Source: Variovorax sp. J22G73
Lineage (GTDB): Bacteria > Pseudomonadota > Gammaproteobacteria > Burkholderiales > Burkholderiaceae_C
NCBI RefSeq assembly: GCF_030317035.1
Contig: NZ_JASZYK010000001.1
Span: forward strand, 992,001-1,056,000
Direction: 5' to 3'
DNA: 64,000 nucleotides
Shown here: positions 38,677 to 48,008 of the stretch, one piece after another
How positions within the stretch are numbered: the first letter of the stretch is position 1
Layout of the letters: the number at the start of each line of letters is the position of its first letter
Notes under the pieces: generated by a model
The model's input: the letters and a program-made list of their open reading frames with translations, nothing else
Told to the model about the DNA's origin: nothing
Database searches by the model: none
Translations under genes and position numbers: made by a program

Positions 38677-40215
38677 ATGAATTCCCGTTCCCTGCCGGCG
38701 GCCGACCCGCGCCGCCGCATCGCGCTCGTTGCCGCGGTCTTCCTCGGCAGCTTCATCGCCACGCTCGACGTGAGCATCGTCAACGTCGCGCTGCCCACGC
38801 TGCAGCGCGCGCTGTCCACCGACCTGGCCGGCCTGCAGTGGGTGATCGACATCTACGCGCTGTGCCTGTCGGCGTTCATGCTGTCGGCCGGCCCGCTCGG
38901 CGACCGCTACGGCCGCAAGCGCGCCTGGCTGGCCGGCGTGAGCGTGTTCACCATCGGTTCTGCGCTGTGCGCGGTGGCCACCAGCCTGCCGACGCTGCTG
39001 GCGGGCCGGGCGGTGCAGGGCGTGGCCGGGGCGCTGCTGATTCCGGGCGCGCTCTCGCTGCTGGCGCACGCTTTTCCCGAGCCTGCGAGCCGGGCGAGGG
39101 TGATCGGCGGCTGGTCGTCGTTCACCGCGCTGTCGCTGATCCTCGGGCCGCTGCTGGGCGGGTTGCTGGTGGACCACGCGGGCTGGCAGAGCATCTTCCT
39201 CATCAACATCCCGATCGGGCTGCTGACCGTGGGGCTGGGGGTCTGGGGCATCCAGGAGAGCGCGCACCCCGAGCACGCCGCGCTCGACCCGCTCGGGCAG
39301 GTGCTCAGCGTGCTGTGGCTGGGCGCGCTGACCTACGGGCTGATCGCGGCGGGTGAGCACGGCTGGGGCTCGGCGCAGGCCGCGAGCGCGCTGGTGTCGG
39401 CTGCCGTCGGCCTGGTGCTGTTCCTGGTGGTGGAGGCGCGCGTGGCGCGGCCGCTGCTGCCGCTCGGGCTGTTTCGCGACGCGCGCTTTTCGGTGACCAA
39501 CTTCGCGTCTTTCGTGCTCGGTTTCTCTACGTACGCCAGCCTGTTCTTCTTCTCGCTGTTCCTGCAGCAGGTGCAGGGCTGGTCGCCCAGCGAGACGGGC
39601 TGGCGGCTGGTGCCGCAGTTCGTCGCGACCGGCGTCGTGGCCTCGCAGTTCGGCCGGCTCGCCCGGCGTCACGAGGTGCACACGCTGATGGTCGCGGGCT
39701 ACGCGCTCATCGGCGCGTCGATGCTGCTGCTGACGCTGTTCTCGGCCGACACGCCGTACGCGCTGCTGGCCTTGCTGTTCGTGTTCCTCGGCGCGGGCTC
39801 GGGCTTGGCGGTGCCGGCCACCAGCACGGCGGTGATGGCCTCGGTGCCGGCGCAGCGTTCGGGCATGGCGTCGGCCACGATGAATGCGCTGCGCCAGGCC
39901 GGCATGCTGATCGGCATTGCGCTGCTCGGCACCTTGATGAGCACGCGCGCCACGTCGCTGCTGGCCGACGCGCTCGCGCAGGCGGGCCTTCGCAATGCGC
40001 AGCAGGCCGCGGTGGCCGCGGTCGGGCGTCATGACCTGGGTGCGCTGGCCTCGCTGACTTCGCTGGATGCGGCCGCGGCCCATCGGCTGCTTGCCGATGC
40101 GCTCGCGGGCGGCTTCCACGCCGCGATGGCCTGCGCCGGCATCGCCGGTCTGCTGGCGGCAGGGCTGCTCGTGGGCGTGCGGCCGCGTGCCGCCGTCGTG
40201 CCCGCCCGCGCCTGA
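38677..40215 (+). CDS. DHA2-family (EmrB/QacA type) MFS efflux transporter
   Basis: 512 residues with 14 predicted helices. FIATLDVSIVNVALPTLQ in helix 1, DRYGRKRAWLAG in loop 2-3 and GALLIPGALSLLA with LGPLLGGLLVDHAGWQSIFLINIPIG (motif C) are standard for drug:proton antiporters of the DHA2 group. No membrane-fusion partner is adjacent, so it probably exports to the periplasm alone. Regulation by the TetR protein encoded two genes downstream is likely, given the operator in its promoter. Confidence 0.9.
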   Translation: MNSRSLPAADPRRRIALVAAVFLGSFIATLDVSIVNVALPTLQRALSTDLAGLQWVIDIYALCLSAFMLSAGPLGDRYGRKRAWLAGVSVFTIGSALCAVATSLPTLLAGRAVQGVAGALLIPGALSLLAHAFPEPASRARVIGGWSSFTALSLILGPLLGGLLVDHAGWQSIFLINIPIGLLTVGLGVWGIQESAHPEHAALDPLGQVLSVLWLGALTYGLIAAGEHGWGSAQAASALVSAAVGLVLFLVVEARVARPLLPLGLFRDARFSVTNFASFVLGFSTYASLFFFSLFLQQVQGWSPSETGWRLVPQFVATGVVASQFGRLARRHEVHTLMVAGYALIGASMLLLTLFSADTPYALLALLFVFLGAGSGLAVPATSTAVMASVPAQRSGMASATMNALRQAGMLIGIALLGTLMSTRATSLLADALAQAGLRNAQQAAVAAVGRHDLGALASLTSLDAAAAHRLLADALAGGFHAAMACAGIAGLLAAGLLVGVRPRAAVVPARA

Positions 40216-40298
40216 GGCTGCGTCATTCGATGCCCGCCGCACTCGTGTCGGTGCGCTTGTCTGCGCGCCGTCATCCGGTTTTTTCCAAGGAGCTTTCC

Positions 40299-40766
40299 AT
40301 GATCCATCACGAACTCAGCCAGTGGCCCCTCGTCATCAGCGTGTCATCAGGCCTGCAGACGCTCGAAAGCATGCACGCCTTCACCGAGGACTGGAACCGC
40401 TGGCTCGACCGGGGCGAGCGCTTCGCCTCGCTGCGCGTGTTCGCCGACGCCGACGCGCTGGTCCACCCCGAAGGCAGCGCGCAGAACGCCAAGCAGTGGC
40501 TCCAGGCGCGCGGCGCCGACATTCGCCGCCATATGATGGGCATGGCGAGCGTGGTGCCCGCCGACCAGTACGAAAAAATCCGCAAGATGAACGTAGAAAA
40601 ACTCTTCGGCGTGCCCGCCAGCACCTTCGCCGACGCCGACGATGCGCTCGTGTGGCTCGGCGAGCGCGTGATGGTGCCGGGCGGCCTGCCTTTCGACTTG
40701 GCCGCGGTGCGTGCGGCGATCCGCTCGGCACGCGCGGCTGCAGCCGTGGCCGCTCCCGTTCGCTGA
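40299..40766 (+). CDS. Conserved hypothetical protein between efflux pump and TetR regulator
   Basis: 155 residues from the ATG at 40299 with GGAG in front; the frame is open from 40230 but that part precedes the ribosome site. No signal peptide or membrane segment. Mixed alpha/beta composition: a beta-like start (WPLVISVSS), helical middle (FTEDWNRWLDRGERF, then AKQWLQARGADIRRHMMGMA) and a patch VVPADQYEKIRKMNVEKLFG. The overall pattern recalls SpoIIAA/STAS-like single-domain proteins, but this is a weak impression. It is in the likely pump-regulator operon. Confidence 0.7.
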   Translation: MIHHELSQWPLVISVSSGLQTLESMHAFTEDWNRWLDRGERFASLRVFADADALVHPEGSAQNAKQWLQARGADIRRHMMGMASVVPADQYEKIRKMNVEKLFGVPASTFADADDALVWLGERVMVPGGLPFDLAAVRAAIRSARAAAAVAAPVR

Positions 40767-40774
40767 GGCCGTCG

Positions 40775-41440
40775 ATGAGCACCAGCGGTACGGCCACGGA
40801 CCCCGCACAACCCGAAGGCGAGGCCGCGCCGCGCCGCCGCACCAAGGCTCCTGAAACGCGCGCCGCCGCGCTGATGGACGCCGCGGAGCGGCTCTTCATT
40901 TCGAAGGGCATCGCCACCACCAGCATCGACGACATCGCCGCCGGTGCGCAGGTGGCCAAGGGCACGTTCTACCTGTACTTTCCGTCGAAAGAGGCGCTGC
41001 TCGGCGCGCTGCAGCAGCGCTTCGTCGACACCTTCTGCGGCCGCCTGCAGGCGGCCATGGACCGGCAGCGCCCCGACAACCACCACGCCCGCCTGAAGGC
41101 CTGGGTGGAAGCGGGCTTGCAGACCTACCTGGACAACGTCGCGCTGCATGACGTCGTGTTCCACGAATACCGCCCGGAAGACCGGCGCATGCGCAACGAC
41201 AACGCGGTCATCACGCAGCTGGTCGGGCTGCTGAAGCAGGGCGATGCCGCCGGCATCTGGGACGTGGAGGACGCGACCTTCACGGCCGTGGTGCTCTTCA
41301 ATGCGCTGCACGGCGTGGCCGACGACGCCGTGGCCATGGGCCAGACCGGCGATGCCGAGCGCAAGCGCCGCGTGCGGGCGCTCACGAAATTCTTCGAGCA
41401 GGCGCTGCATCCTTGTGAGGACGACGACAGCGCCGGTTGA
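40775..41440 (+). CDS. TetR/AcrR-family transcriptional regulator
   Basis: 221 residues. After a disordered, basic start (PRRRTKAPETR), the helix-turn-helix is TSIDDIAAGAQVAKGTFYLYFPSKEALL at about 48-76. The C-terminal ligand domain is helical. It is placed 8 bp after the hypothetical gene in the pump operon; the ACTGAC-N5-GTCAGT repeat in the pump promoter is its probable target, giving negative feedback on pump and regulator together. Confidence 0.9.
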   Translation: MSTSGTATDPAQPEGEAAPRRRTKAPETRAAALMDAAERLFISKGIATTSIDDIAAGAQVAKGTFYLYFPSKEALLGALQQRFVDTFCGRLQAAMDRQRPDNHHARLKAWVEAGLQTYLDNVALHDVVFHEYRPEDRRMRNDNAVITQLVGLLKQGDAAGIWDVEDATFTAVVLFNALHGVADDAVAMGQTGDAERKRRVRALTKFFEQALHPCEDDDSAG

Positions 41441-41483
41441 ACCCGACCGGGCCCAGCTGAAAGTGCCGGGCCCCGCGCTCAGC

Positions 41484-42347
41484 TCAGAGCTTGTAGAAGC
41501 GCTTGATCGCGCTCCATGCGTCGTCTGGCGCGTCGACGTATTCGAAGAGCTTCACGTCGCCCGGGGAGATCACGCCTTCGTCGACCAGGAAGTCAAAGTC
41601 GATCATGCGCTTCCAGTAGTCGGAGCCGAAGAGCACGATCGGCACCGGCTTCGACTTCTTCGTCTGCACCAGCGTGATCACTTCGAACAGCTCGTCGAGC
41701 GTGCCGAAGCCGCCCGGGAACGCCACCAGCGCCTTCGCACGCATCATGAAATGCATCTTGCGGATCGCGAAGTAGTGGAACTTGAAGCTCAGCGCCGGGG
41801 TGACGTACGGGTTGGCTTCTTCTTCCATCGGCAGCGCGATGGCCAGGCCGACCGAGAGGCCGCCGCCTTCATGCGCGCCGCGGTTGGCCGCCTGCATGAT
41901 GCCGGGGCCGCCGCCGGTGCACACGAAGAGCTTGTCCTGCGGCTCCTTGTCGTTGCTGTACTGCGCCACCAGCTTTCCGAAGGCGCGCGCCTTCTCGTAG
42001 TAGTGCGAGTTGCGCGCCAGCCGGCGCCAGCGGTCGGCTGCCACGGTGTCGCCGGCCGCATCGGCCTGCGCGATCAGGGCGGCGGAATCTTCCTCGCTGC
42101 GAAAGCGCGCGCTGCCGAACACCACCACGGTGTTCTCGATGCCGTGGGCGCGCTGCTCGAGGTCGGGCTTCATCAGCTCCAGCTGCATGCGGATGCCGCG
42201 GGTTTCGCGGCGCAGCAGGAACTCGGGGTCGGCGAAGGCAATGCGCGAGGGGTCGGGGTCCAGCGGCAGGCCCTTGTCGGCATGGGAGTGCAGCGTGGCC
42301 CAGGCGTCGGCCAGGCGTTTGTCGTGAAGGTTGTGCGTGTTGTTCAT
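41484..42347 (-). CDS. LOG family (TIGR00730) Rossmann-fold protein
   Basis: 287 residues from the ATG at 42347; the frame extends to 42392 and no Shine-Dalgarno marks either start. GGGPGIMQAANRGA and PGGFGTLDELFE are the two LOG-family motifs, the second with the catalytic Arg/Glu region of cytokinin-activating phosphoribohydrolases. The longer N-terminal part (about 1-90) is typical of the bigger subgroup that includes AMP nucleosidase-like proteins. It probably cleaves a nucleoside 5'-monophosphate; true substrate unknown. Confidence 0.83.
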   Translation of the reverse strand: MNNTHNLHDKRLADAWATLHSHADKGLPLDPDPSRIAFADPEFLLRRETRGIRMQLELMKPDLEQRAHGIENTVVVFGSARFRSEEDSAALIAQADAAGDTVAADRWRRLARNSHYYEKARAFGKLVAQYSNDKEPQDKLFVCTGGGPGIMQAANRGAHEGGGLSVGLAIALPMEEEANPYVTPALSFKFHYFAIRKMHFMMRAKALVAFPGGFGTLDELFEVITLVQTKKSKPVPIVLFGSDYWKRMIDFDFLVDEGVISPGDVKLFEYVDAPDDAWSAIKRFYKL

Positions 42348-42410
42348 GAGGAAACCAGACAGAAGGACCTGAGTGATTGTGCAGCGTTGCAATCGGCATG
42401 CCCAGACAAC

Positions 42411-42434
42411 AAAAAAGGCTCCTTGCGGAGCCTT
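42411..42434 (-). terminator. efp transcription terminator
   Basis: On the minus strand AAGGCTCC-GCAA-GGAGCCTT is an 8-bp perfect stem followed by TTTTGTTG. It lies 44 bp after the efp stop and 64 bp ahead of the LOG gene. Confidence 0.9.
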
Positions 42435-42477
42435 CTTCGAGGGTGGTGGTCAGCCGGAAAACCGGAGCCCTGCGGGC

Positions 42478-43032
42478 TCAGACGCGCTTGCGGTATTCGC
42501 CGGTGCGCGTGTCGATTTCGATCTTGTCGCCTTGCGCCACGAACAGGGGCACGGGCACTTCGAAGCCGGTGGCGATCTTGGCGGGCTTCATGACCTTGCC
42601 CGAGGTGTCGCCCTTGACGGCCGGCTCGGTCCAGGTGATTTCGCGCTCGACGCTGGTGGGCAGTTCGACCGAGATGGCCTTGCCGTCGTAGAACACCACT
42701 TCGACGGCCATGCCGTCTTCGAGGTAGTTCAGGGCGTCGCCCATGTTTTCGGCTTCGACTTCGTACTGGTTGTACTCGGTGTCCATGCAGACGTACATCG
42801 GGTCGGCGAAGTAGGAGTAGGTGCACTCCTTCTTGTCGAGCACGATCTGGTCGATCTTGTCGTCGGCCTTGAAGACCACTTCGGTGTTGAAGTTGGCGAT
42901 CAGGCTCTTGAGCTTCATGCGCACGGTGGCGGAGTTGCGGCCGCCGCGGCTGTATTCGGTCTTGAGCACGACCATCGGGTCCTTGCCGTGCATGATGACG
43001 TTGCCGGCGCGGATTTCTTGAGCGATTTTCAT
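42478..43032 (-). CDS. efp: Translation elongation factor P (Arg32 type)
   Basis: 184 residues, the normal length. Three beta-barrel domains; the tip loop of domain I reads SRGGRNSA with Arg at residue 32, where Escherichia coli has Lys34. In this class Arg32 is rhamnosylated by EarP, and the earP gene lies directly upstream on the same strand. EF-P relieves ribosome stalling at polyproline. The ATG at 43032 is fixed by [13 protein letters not shown]; a longer open frame upstream is spurious. The CDS has its own terminator. Confidence 0.97.
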   Translation of the reverse strand: MKIAQEIRAGNVIMHGKDPMVVLKTEYSRGGRNSATVRMKLKSLIANFNTEVVFKADDKIDQIVLDKKECTYSYFADPMYVCMDTEYNQYEVEAENMGDALNYLEDGMAVEVVFYDGKAISVELPTSVEREITWTEPAVKGDTSGKVMKPAKIATGFEVPVPLFVAQGDKIEIDTRTGEYRKRV

Positions 43033-43185
43033 ATCAGGGTCTCTGGATGTTGGCCGCTCGGTGCACGGGGCCCCTCGGCGACGTGTGCCGAAGTGGTTGC
43101 CCCGCGGTACATGTCCCGCGGCAGGTTTAGCGGAGAGCATCTCGGATCGTCGAGATCCGGGCCGAAATCCGCAAAGCCCGCTATT

Positions 43186-44277
43186 TTAGCTTTTTTGGGC
43201 GGTCGAATCCTGCAGTTGCGTGACCAGATCGTCTTGCGCCAGCAACCGGGTGCGGGCGTTTTCCATCGTTTGATGCCACGCCCCCTGCGTTTCGAGCGGT
43301 GGCAGGGGGGTGTCGTCGAAGCCGTTCCAGGCGTGGTGGAAAAGCCGCAACGACGGCGAGGCGCCGAGCCAGTCGAGCCACGCGCCGAGCTTGACGTGGT
43401 GCGCGTCGTCGTCCTGCGGGTAGATCTGCCAGACGAAGGGCGCGCCCGCCCAGATGGCGCGCACCCATGAATCTTCCCCGCGCACGAAGTTCAGGTCGCA
43501 GGACCACAGCAAATGGTCGTAGTCGGATTGCGTGAGGTACGGCAGGTATGAAATTGATAGCGCACCGCGCACCGCGGGCACGCGCGTCGCCGGGCCTGAA
43601 TCCGGAAGAAGCGCCTGCACCGCCTGCGTCGCACGGCCCGCCGTGACCAGCAGGTGGGTAGGTTCGAGGCCCTGCGCCAGCTGCTCCAGCAGCGCGGCCA
43701 GCGCGGGTGGCTCGTAGCAGAACAGCGAAACCAGGCGCCCGACGCCTGCCCACGCGATTTGTTGCGCGGCCAGCCAGGGCGCGCGGTCGAAGCGCGCGCG
43801 CCGCTGCATCAGGTCGGGTTCACGCAGCAGGCCGCCCGTGGCCGACGTGAAGCCCGGATAGAAGAAGCGCTTGGTCAGCCCGGCGCCGGGGCCCTTGAAC
43901 ACCGGCGAGGGCAGGCCGTGCAGCCGCTCGACATAGGGCTCGGCCGACAGGTATTCGAGGTTGACCCAGGCTCGGCCCGGCGCCTCGGCAAAACGCGCGA
44001 CCAGCTCGGGTGCCGGCTCGCAGCCGAAGCCCTCGACCAGCACGTCGGGCGCCGGCGCGGCCACGGCGGCTTGCAGCGCGCCCGCGTCGAGCCAGTCGAT
44101 CACCTCCACGCCTTCGTGGCCCGCGGGCGCCATCCAGCGCAGCGCCGATGCGTCGTCGATCCACAGCCGCACGCTTTCGCCGCGCACCGCGAGCTGGCAG
44201 GCCAGCCGCCAGCAGACGCCGAGGTCGCCGTGGTTGTCGATGACCTTGCAGAAGATGTCCCATCGCCTGGATTGCAT
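43186..44277 (-). CDS. earP: EF-P arginine rhamnosyltransferase EarP
   Basis: 363 residues from the ATG at 44277 (MQSRRWDIFCKVIDNHGDLGVCWRLA). The GT-B fold protein shows the EarP landmarks WDIFCKVIDNHGDLG with the catalytic Asp region, FVRGEDSWVRAIWAGAPFVW for dTDP-rhamnose binding, and YPQDDDAHHVKL. It transfers L-rhamnose to Arg32 of EF-P. The 153-bp gap to efp contains TAAAAT overlapping the earP stop, a possible -10 for efp, so efp may also be transcribed alone. Confidence 0.95.
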   Translation of the reverse strand: MQSRRWDIFCKVIDNHGDLGVCWRLACQLAVRGESVRLWIDDASALRWMAPAGHEGVEVIDWLDAGALQAAVAAPAPDVLVEGFGCEPAPELVARFAEAPGRAWVNLEYLSAEPYVERLHGLPSPVFKGPGAGLTKRFFYPGFTSATGGLLREPDLMQRRARFDRAPWLAAQQIAWAGVGRLVSLFCYEPPALAALLEQLAQGLEPTHLLVTAGRATQAVQALLPDSGPATRVPAVRGALSISYLPYLTQSDYDHLLWSCDLNFVRGEDSWVRAIWAGAPFVWQIYPQDDDAHHVKLGAWLDWLGASPSLRLFHHAWNGFDDTPLPPLETQGAWHQTMENARTRLLAQDDLVTQLQDSTAQKS

Positions 44278-44362
44278 GGCCGCGAGTGTGCCCGGGTTCG
44301 CGGCGCTGCCGGCAGGTTGCCGGTTGCTATGCTGGCCGAACAACAATCACCGGAGAGAGATC

Positions 44363-44395
44363 ATGAGGATGCAGCGCTGGGGTGTCGCACGATGA
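44363..44395 (+). CDS. Possible 10-codon upstream ORF coupled to the hydrolase gene
   Basis: ATG at 44363 follows CGGAGAGAGA, the only strong ribosome site in the region, and opens the peptide [10 protein letters not shown]. Its stop TGA (44393-44395) overlaps the ATG of the alpha/beta hydrolase (44392) as ATGA. The hydrolase itself lacks a good Shine-Dalgarno sequence, so its translation may depend on this short ORF. Expression is unproven. Confidence 0.4.
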   Translation: MRMQRWGVAR

Positions 44396-45306
44396 GCGAC
44401 GCCTATGAACACGTTTTCGTCGAGGCCAACGGCATCCGCTTTCATGTGGTGCAGGCCGGTCCGCCCGACGGGCCGGTGGCGATGCTGCTGCACGGCTTTC
44501 CCGAGTTCTGGCGCGGCTGGGCCAGCCAGATCGATGCGCTTGCCGCCGCCGGCTACCGCGTCTGGGTGCCCGACCAGCGCGGCTATGGCGAGAGCGACAA
44601 GCCGCAGGGCGTGGACGCCTACGCGCTCGAGACGCTGGCCGACGACATCTGCGCGCTGATCCGTAGCACCGGCCGCGACACGGTGACGCTGCTCGGCCAC
44701 GACTGGGGCGGCGTGGTGAGCTGGCGCGTGGCGGCACGCAACCCGGAACTGGTGAGGAGGCTGGTCATCGTCAATTCACCGCACCTGGCGGTGATGCTGC
44801 GCCACATGTCGGTCGGGCGGCAGCGCCTGCGCAGCTGGTACATGCACTTCTTCCGCATTCCGCGCCTGCCCGAGCGGCTGCTGCGCCGGCACGATTTCCG
44901 GGGGCTGGTGCGGGTGCTGAGAAACGGCAGCAGGCCGGGCGCTTTCTCCGACGCGGAAATTGCGCAGTACCGCGAGGCCTGGAGCCGCCCGGGCGCGCTG
45001 ACCGCCATGCTCGACTGGTACCGCGCGCTGATGCGCGACCGCTCGCGCATCCATGCGGACACGCGCATTCCCATGCCGACGCTGCTGCTGTGGGGCGTGC
45101 AGGACGAGGCGCTCGGCATCGAGATGGCCCAGCCCAGCATTGCGCTGTGCGACCGCGGTGAACTGCAGCGCATCGAGGGCGCGGGCCACTGGGTGCTGCA
45201 CGAGGAGGGCGCCGACGTGAGCCGGCGCATCCTCGGGTTCCTGAGGGGCGGCGCGGTGGCCATGGCCGAGCCCGCGGCACGCCCTGTCGCAGCCGTCAGG
45301 GCATAA
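44392..45306 (+). CDS. Alpha/beta hydrolase, epoxide-hydrolase-like
   Basis: 304 residues. [12 protein letters not shown] forms the oxyanion side, the nucleophile is D104 in LGHDWGG, and the late GAGHWVLHE supplies the catalytic His; WGVQDEALG is the usual acid loop. An Asp nucleophile with HGFPEFW points to epoxide hydrolases or haloalkane dehalogenase-like enzymes, rather than esterases. The cap domain holds YRALMRDR. The last 25 residues (Ala/Val/Pro-rich) are probably disordered. The start is set by the ATGA overlap with the upstream short ORF. Confidence 0.82.
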   Translation: MSDAYEHVFVEANGIRFHVVQAGPPDGPVAMLLHGFPEFWRGWASQIDALAAAGYRVWVPDQRGYGESDKPQGVDAYALETLADDICALIRSTGRDTVTLLGHDWGGVVSWRVAARNPELVRRLVIVNSPHLAVMLRHMSVGRQRLRSWYMHFFRIPRLPERLLRRHDFRGLVRVLRNGSRPGAFSDAEIAQYREAWSRPGALTAMLDWYRALMRDRSRIHADTRIPMPTLLLWGVQDEALGIEMAQPSIALCDRGELQRIEGAGHWVLHEEGADVSRRILGFLRGGAVAMAEPAARPVAAVRA

Positions 45307-45379
45307 AGGTTTCACTCCGCATGGTGCCTTGGTGCCGCGGGTCGGCGTGCCCTGCGCGGCGCGCGCCACAATAGCCGCC

Positions 45380-47383
45380 ATGTCAGACGTGCACTCCGAT
45401 CAATTGCTCAGCGAAGTCGCGGCCCTGCCGCAGTTGCCGGGTGTCTATCGCTATTTCGACGCCGCGGGCGCGGTGCTTTATGTGGGCAAGGCGCGCAACC
45501 TCAAGAAGCGCGTGGCCAACTACTTCCAGAAGAGCCACGGCGGCACGCGCATCGGCCACATGATCTCGAAGATCGCGCGCATGGAAACCACCGTGGTGCG
45601 TTCCGAGGCCGAGGCGCTGCTGCTCGAGAACAACCTCATCAAGACGCTCAAGCCGCGCTACAACATCCTGTTTCGCGACGACAAGAGCTATCCCTACCTG
45701 AAGATCGCGTCGCACCAGTTTCCACGGCTGGCGTACTACCGCGGCGCGGTCGACAAGAAGCACCGCTACTTCGGGCCGTACCCGAGCGCATGGGCGGTGA
45801 AGGAATCGATACAGCTGCTGCAGAAGGTGTTCCGCCTGCGCACTTGCGAAGACACCGTGTACGCCAACCGCACGCGCCCGTGCCTGCTGTACCAGATCAA
45901 GCGGTGCAGCGGACCCTGCGTAGGCCACATCGTGCCCGACGCCTACGCGCAGGACGTGGCCAGCGCCGAGGCCTTCCTCATGGGCGACACGCAACTCGTG
46001 CTTTCGAAGCTCGAGCAGCGCATGACCACGCATGCCGAGAAGCTCGAGTTCGAGCAGGCGGCCGAACTGCGCAACCAGATGTCGGCCATCTCGCGCGTGC
46101 TGCACCAGCAGTCCATCGAGATCGCCTCGGACAAGGACGTGGACATCCTGGCCGTGCAGGTACAGGGCGGCAAGGCCTGCGTGAACCTGGCCATGGTGCG
46201 CGGCGGCCGGCACCTGGGCGACCGGCCGTACTTTCCGGTGCACGTGGAAGACGCGGCGCAGATTCATCACGGCGAGCTGGACGACGATGAAAGTGAAGGC
46301 GGGGCGTCGTTCGTCGCCGACGCCATCGAGGTGCAGGTGCTCGAGGCCTTCATCGCCCAGCACTACATCGACGTGCCGGTGCCGGCCACACTGGTGTTGA
46401 GCGAGCAGGTGAGCCGCGAGCTGATCGAGGCGATTTCGCTGCAGGCCGGCGGCCGCGTGACGGCGGTGTTCCAGCCGCGCGAGCAGCGCCGCCACTGGCT
46501 CGAAATGGCACAGACCAACGCCAAGCTGCAACTCGCCCGGCTGCTCGCCGAAGAGGGTTCGCAGCAGGCGCGCACGCGCGCGCTGGCCGATGCGCTGGAG
46601 CTGGCGTCGGAAGACCTGGACGAGTTTCGCGTCGAGTGCTTCGACATCTCGCACACCGCCGGCGAAGCCACGCAGGCCTCGTGCGTGGTGTTCGCGCACC
46701 ACACGATGCAGAACCGCCAGTACCGGCGCTACAACATCGAGGGCATCACGCCCGGCGACGATTACGCCGCCATGCGCCAGGTGCTGCATCGCCGCTACGG
46801 CAAGCTGGCCGAGGCGATGGCCGCCGAGACCGAGGAGCTTCCGCCCGGCGATGTCGAGAGCGAAGGGGCCGCGGCAGCGCCGGATACGACGGATACGACG
46901 GATACGCCAACCGTCCCGAAGACTCGCACCGCGCGCATGCCCGACCTGGTGCTGGTCGACGGCGGCAAGGGCCAGGTGTCGATGGCGCGCGAGGTGTTCA
47001 GCGAACTCGGGCTGCCGCTGTCGCTGATCGTCGGGGTCGAGAAGGGCGAGGGCCGCAAGGTCGGCCTCGAAGAGCTCGTGTTCGCCGACGGCCGCGAGAA
47101 GGTCTACCTGGGCAAGGACTCGGCCGCGCTGATGTTGGTCGCGCAGATTCGCGACGAGGCGCACCGCTTCGCGATCACCGGCATGCGGGCCAAGCGCGCG
47201 AAGGTGCGCGTGGGTGGCAGCCAGCTCGAGGACATTCCGGGCATCGGCCCGAAGCGCCGCGCGCGGCTGCTCCAGCGCTTCGGCGGCATCCGCGGCGTGG
47301 CGGCGGCGAGCGTGGAAGACATCGCGTCGGTGGAGGGCATCGCGTCCGACCTGGCAGAAGAAATCTACAAGGCGCTGCACTGA
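45380..47383 (+). CDS. uvrC: Excinuclease ABC subunit C
   Basis: 667 residues from the ATG at 45380. GIY-YIG domain ([26 protein letters not shown]), the Cys cluster (C-x6-C-x6-C-x3-C in [18 protein letters not shown]), a UVR domain, the RNase H-like endonuclease domain ([26 protein letters not shown]) and the helix-hairpin-helix end ([14 protein letters not shown]) are in order. It makes both incisions in nucleotide excision repair. An Asp/Thr insert at about 500-513 contains a short 9-bp tandem repeat. Confidence 0.97.
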   Translation: MSDVHSDQLLSEVAALPQLPGVYRYFDAAGAVLYVGKARNLKKRVANYFQKSHGGTRIGHMISKIARMETTVVRSEAEALLLENNLIKTLKPRYNILFRDDKSYPYLKIASHQFPRLAYYRGAVDKKHRYFGPYPSAWAVKESIQLLQKVFRLRTCEDTVYANRTRPCLLYQIKRCSGPCVGHIVPDAYAQDVASAEAFLMGDTQLVLSKLEQRMTTHAEKLEFEQAAELRNQMSAISRVLHQQSIEIASDKDVDILAVQVQGGKACVNLAMVRGGRHLGDRPYFPVHVEDAAQIHHGELDDDESEGGASFVADAIEVQVLEAFIAQHYIDVPVPATLVLSEQVSRELIEAISLQAGGRVTAVFQPREQRRHWLEMAQTNAKLQLARLLAEEGSQQARTRALADALELASEDLDEFRVECFDISHTAGEATQASCVVFAHHTMQNRQYRRYNIEGITPGDDYAAMRQVLHRRYGKLAEAMAAETEELPPGDVESEGAAAAPDTTDTTDTPTVPKTRTARMPDLVLVDGGKGQVSMAREVFSELGLPLSLIVGVEKGEGRKVGLEELVFADGREKVYLGKDSAALMLVAQIRDEAHRFAITGMRAKRAKVRVGGSQLEDIPGIGPKRRARLLQRFGGIRGVAAASVEDIASVEGIASDLAEEIYKALH

Positions 47384-47441
47384 CGGCAACGGGCGCGAGA
47401 CCCTCAGTCGAGGGTTAATGCCGCCATGACACAATCAAGAA

Positions 47442-48008
47442 ATGTTCTGGACCCTTCCGACCATCATGACCTGGACGCGCATCGTCGCGATCCCTTTGAT
47501 CGTCGGCGTGTTCTACCTGCCGATCAGCGAGCCGATGCGCAACCTGATCGCCACGGTGATGTTCATCGTCTTCGCCGCCACCGACTGGCTCGACGGCTAC
47601 CTGGCGCGCAAGCTCAACCAGACCTCGGCCTTCGGCGCCTTCCTCGATCCGGTGGCCGACAAGTTCTTGGTGTGCGCCTCGCTGCTGGTGCTGGTGCATC
47701 TGCAGCGGGCCGACGTGTTCGTGGCGCTGATCATCATCGGCCGCGAGATCGCCATTTCTGCCCTGCGCGAATGGATGGCGCAGATCGGTGCCAGCAAGAG
47801 CGTGGCGGTGCACATGATCGGCAAGGTGAAGACCACCGTGCAGATGGTGGCCATTCCGTTCCTGCTGTATGACGGGCGGTTGTTCAAGGTGATCGACACC
47901 GGCCTGTGGGGCCAGTGGCTGATCTGGATCTCCGCGGTGCTCACCATCTGGTCGATGGTGTATTACCTGCAGAAGGCCATTCCGGAAATCCGGGCCCGCA
48001 CCAAATGA
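47442..48008 (+). CDS. pgsA: CDP-diacylglycerol-glycerol-3-phosphate 3-phosphatidyltransferase
   Basis: 188 residues with about five membrane helices. The CDP-alcohol phosphatidyltransferase motif is complete: D48-x2-D51-G52-x2-A55-R56-x8-G65-x3-D69-x3-D73. The enzyme makes phosphatidylglycerol phosphate in the inner membrane, the precursor for the cardiolipin synthase seen at 3.5-4.9 kb. It follows uvrC by 58 bp, the uvrC-pgsA order found in many proteobacteria, and overlaps the next gene by ATGA. Confidence 0.95.
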   Translation: MFWTLPTIMTWTRIVAIPLIVGVFYLPISEPMRNLIATVMFIVFAATDWLDGYLARKLNQTSAFGAFLDPVADKFLVCASLLVLVHLQRADVFVALIIIGREIAISALREWMAQIGASKSVAVHMIGKVKTTVQMVAIPFLLYDGRLFKVIDTGLWGQWLIWISAVLTIWSMVYYLQKAIPEIRARTK

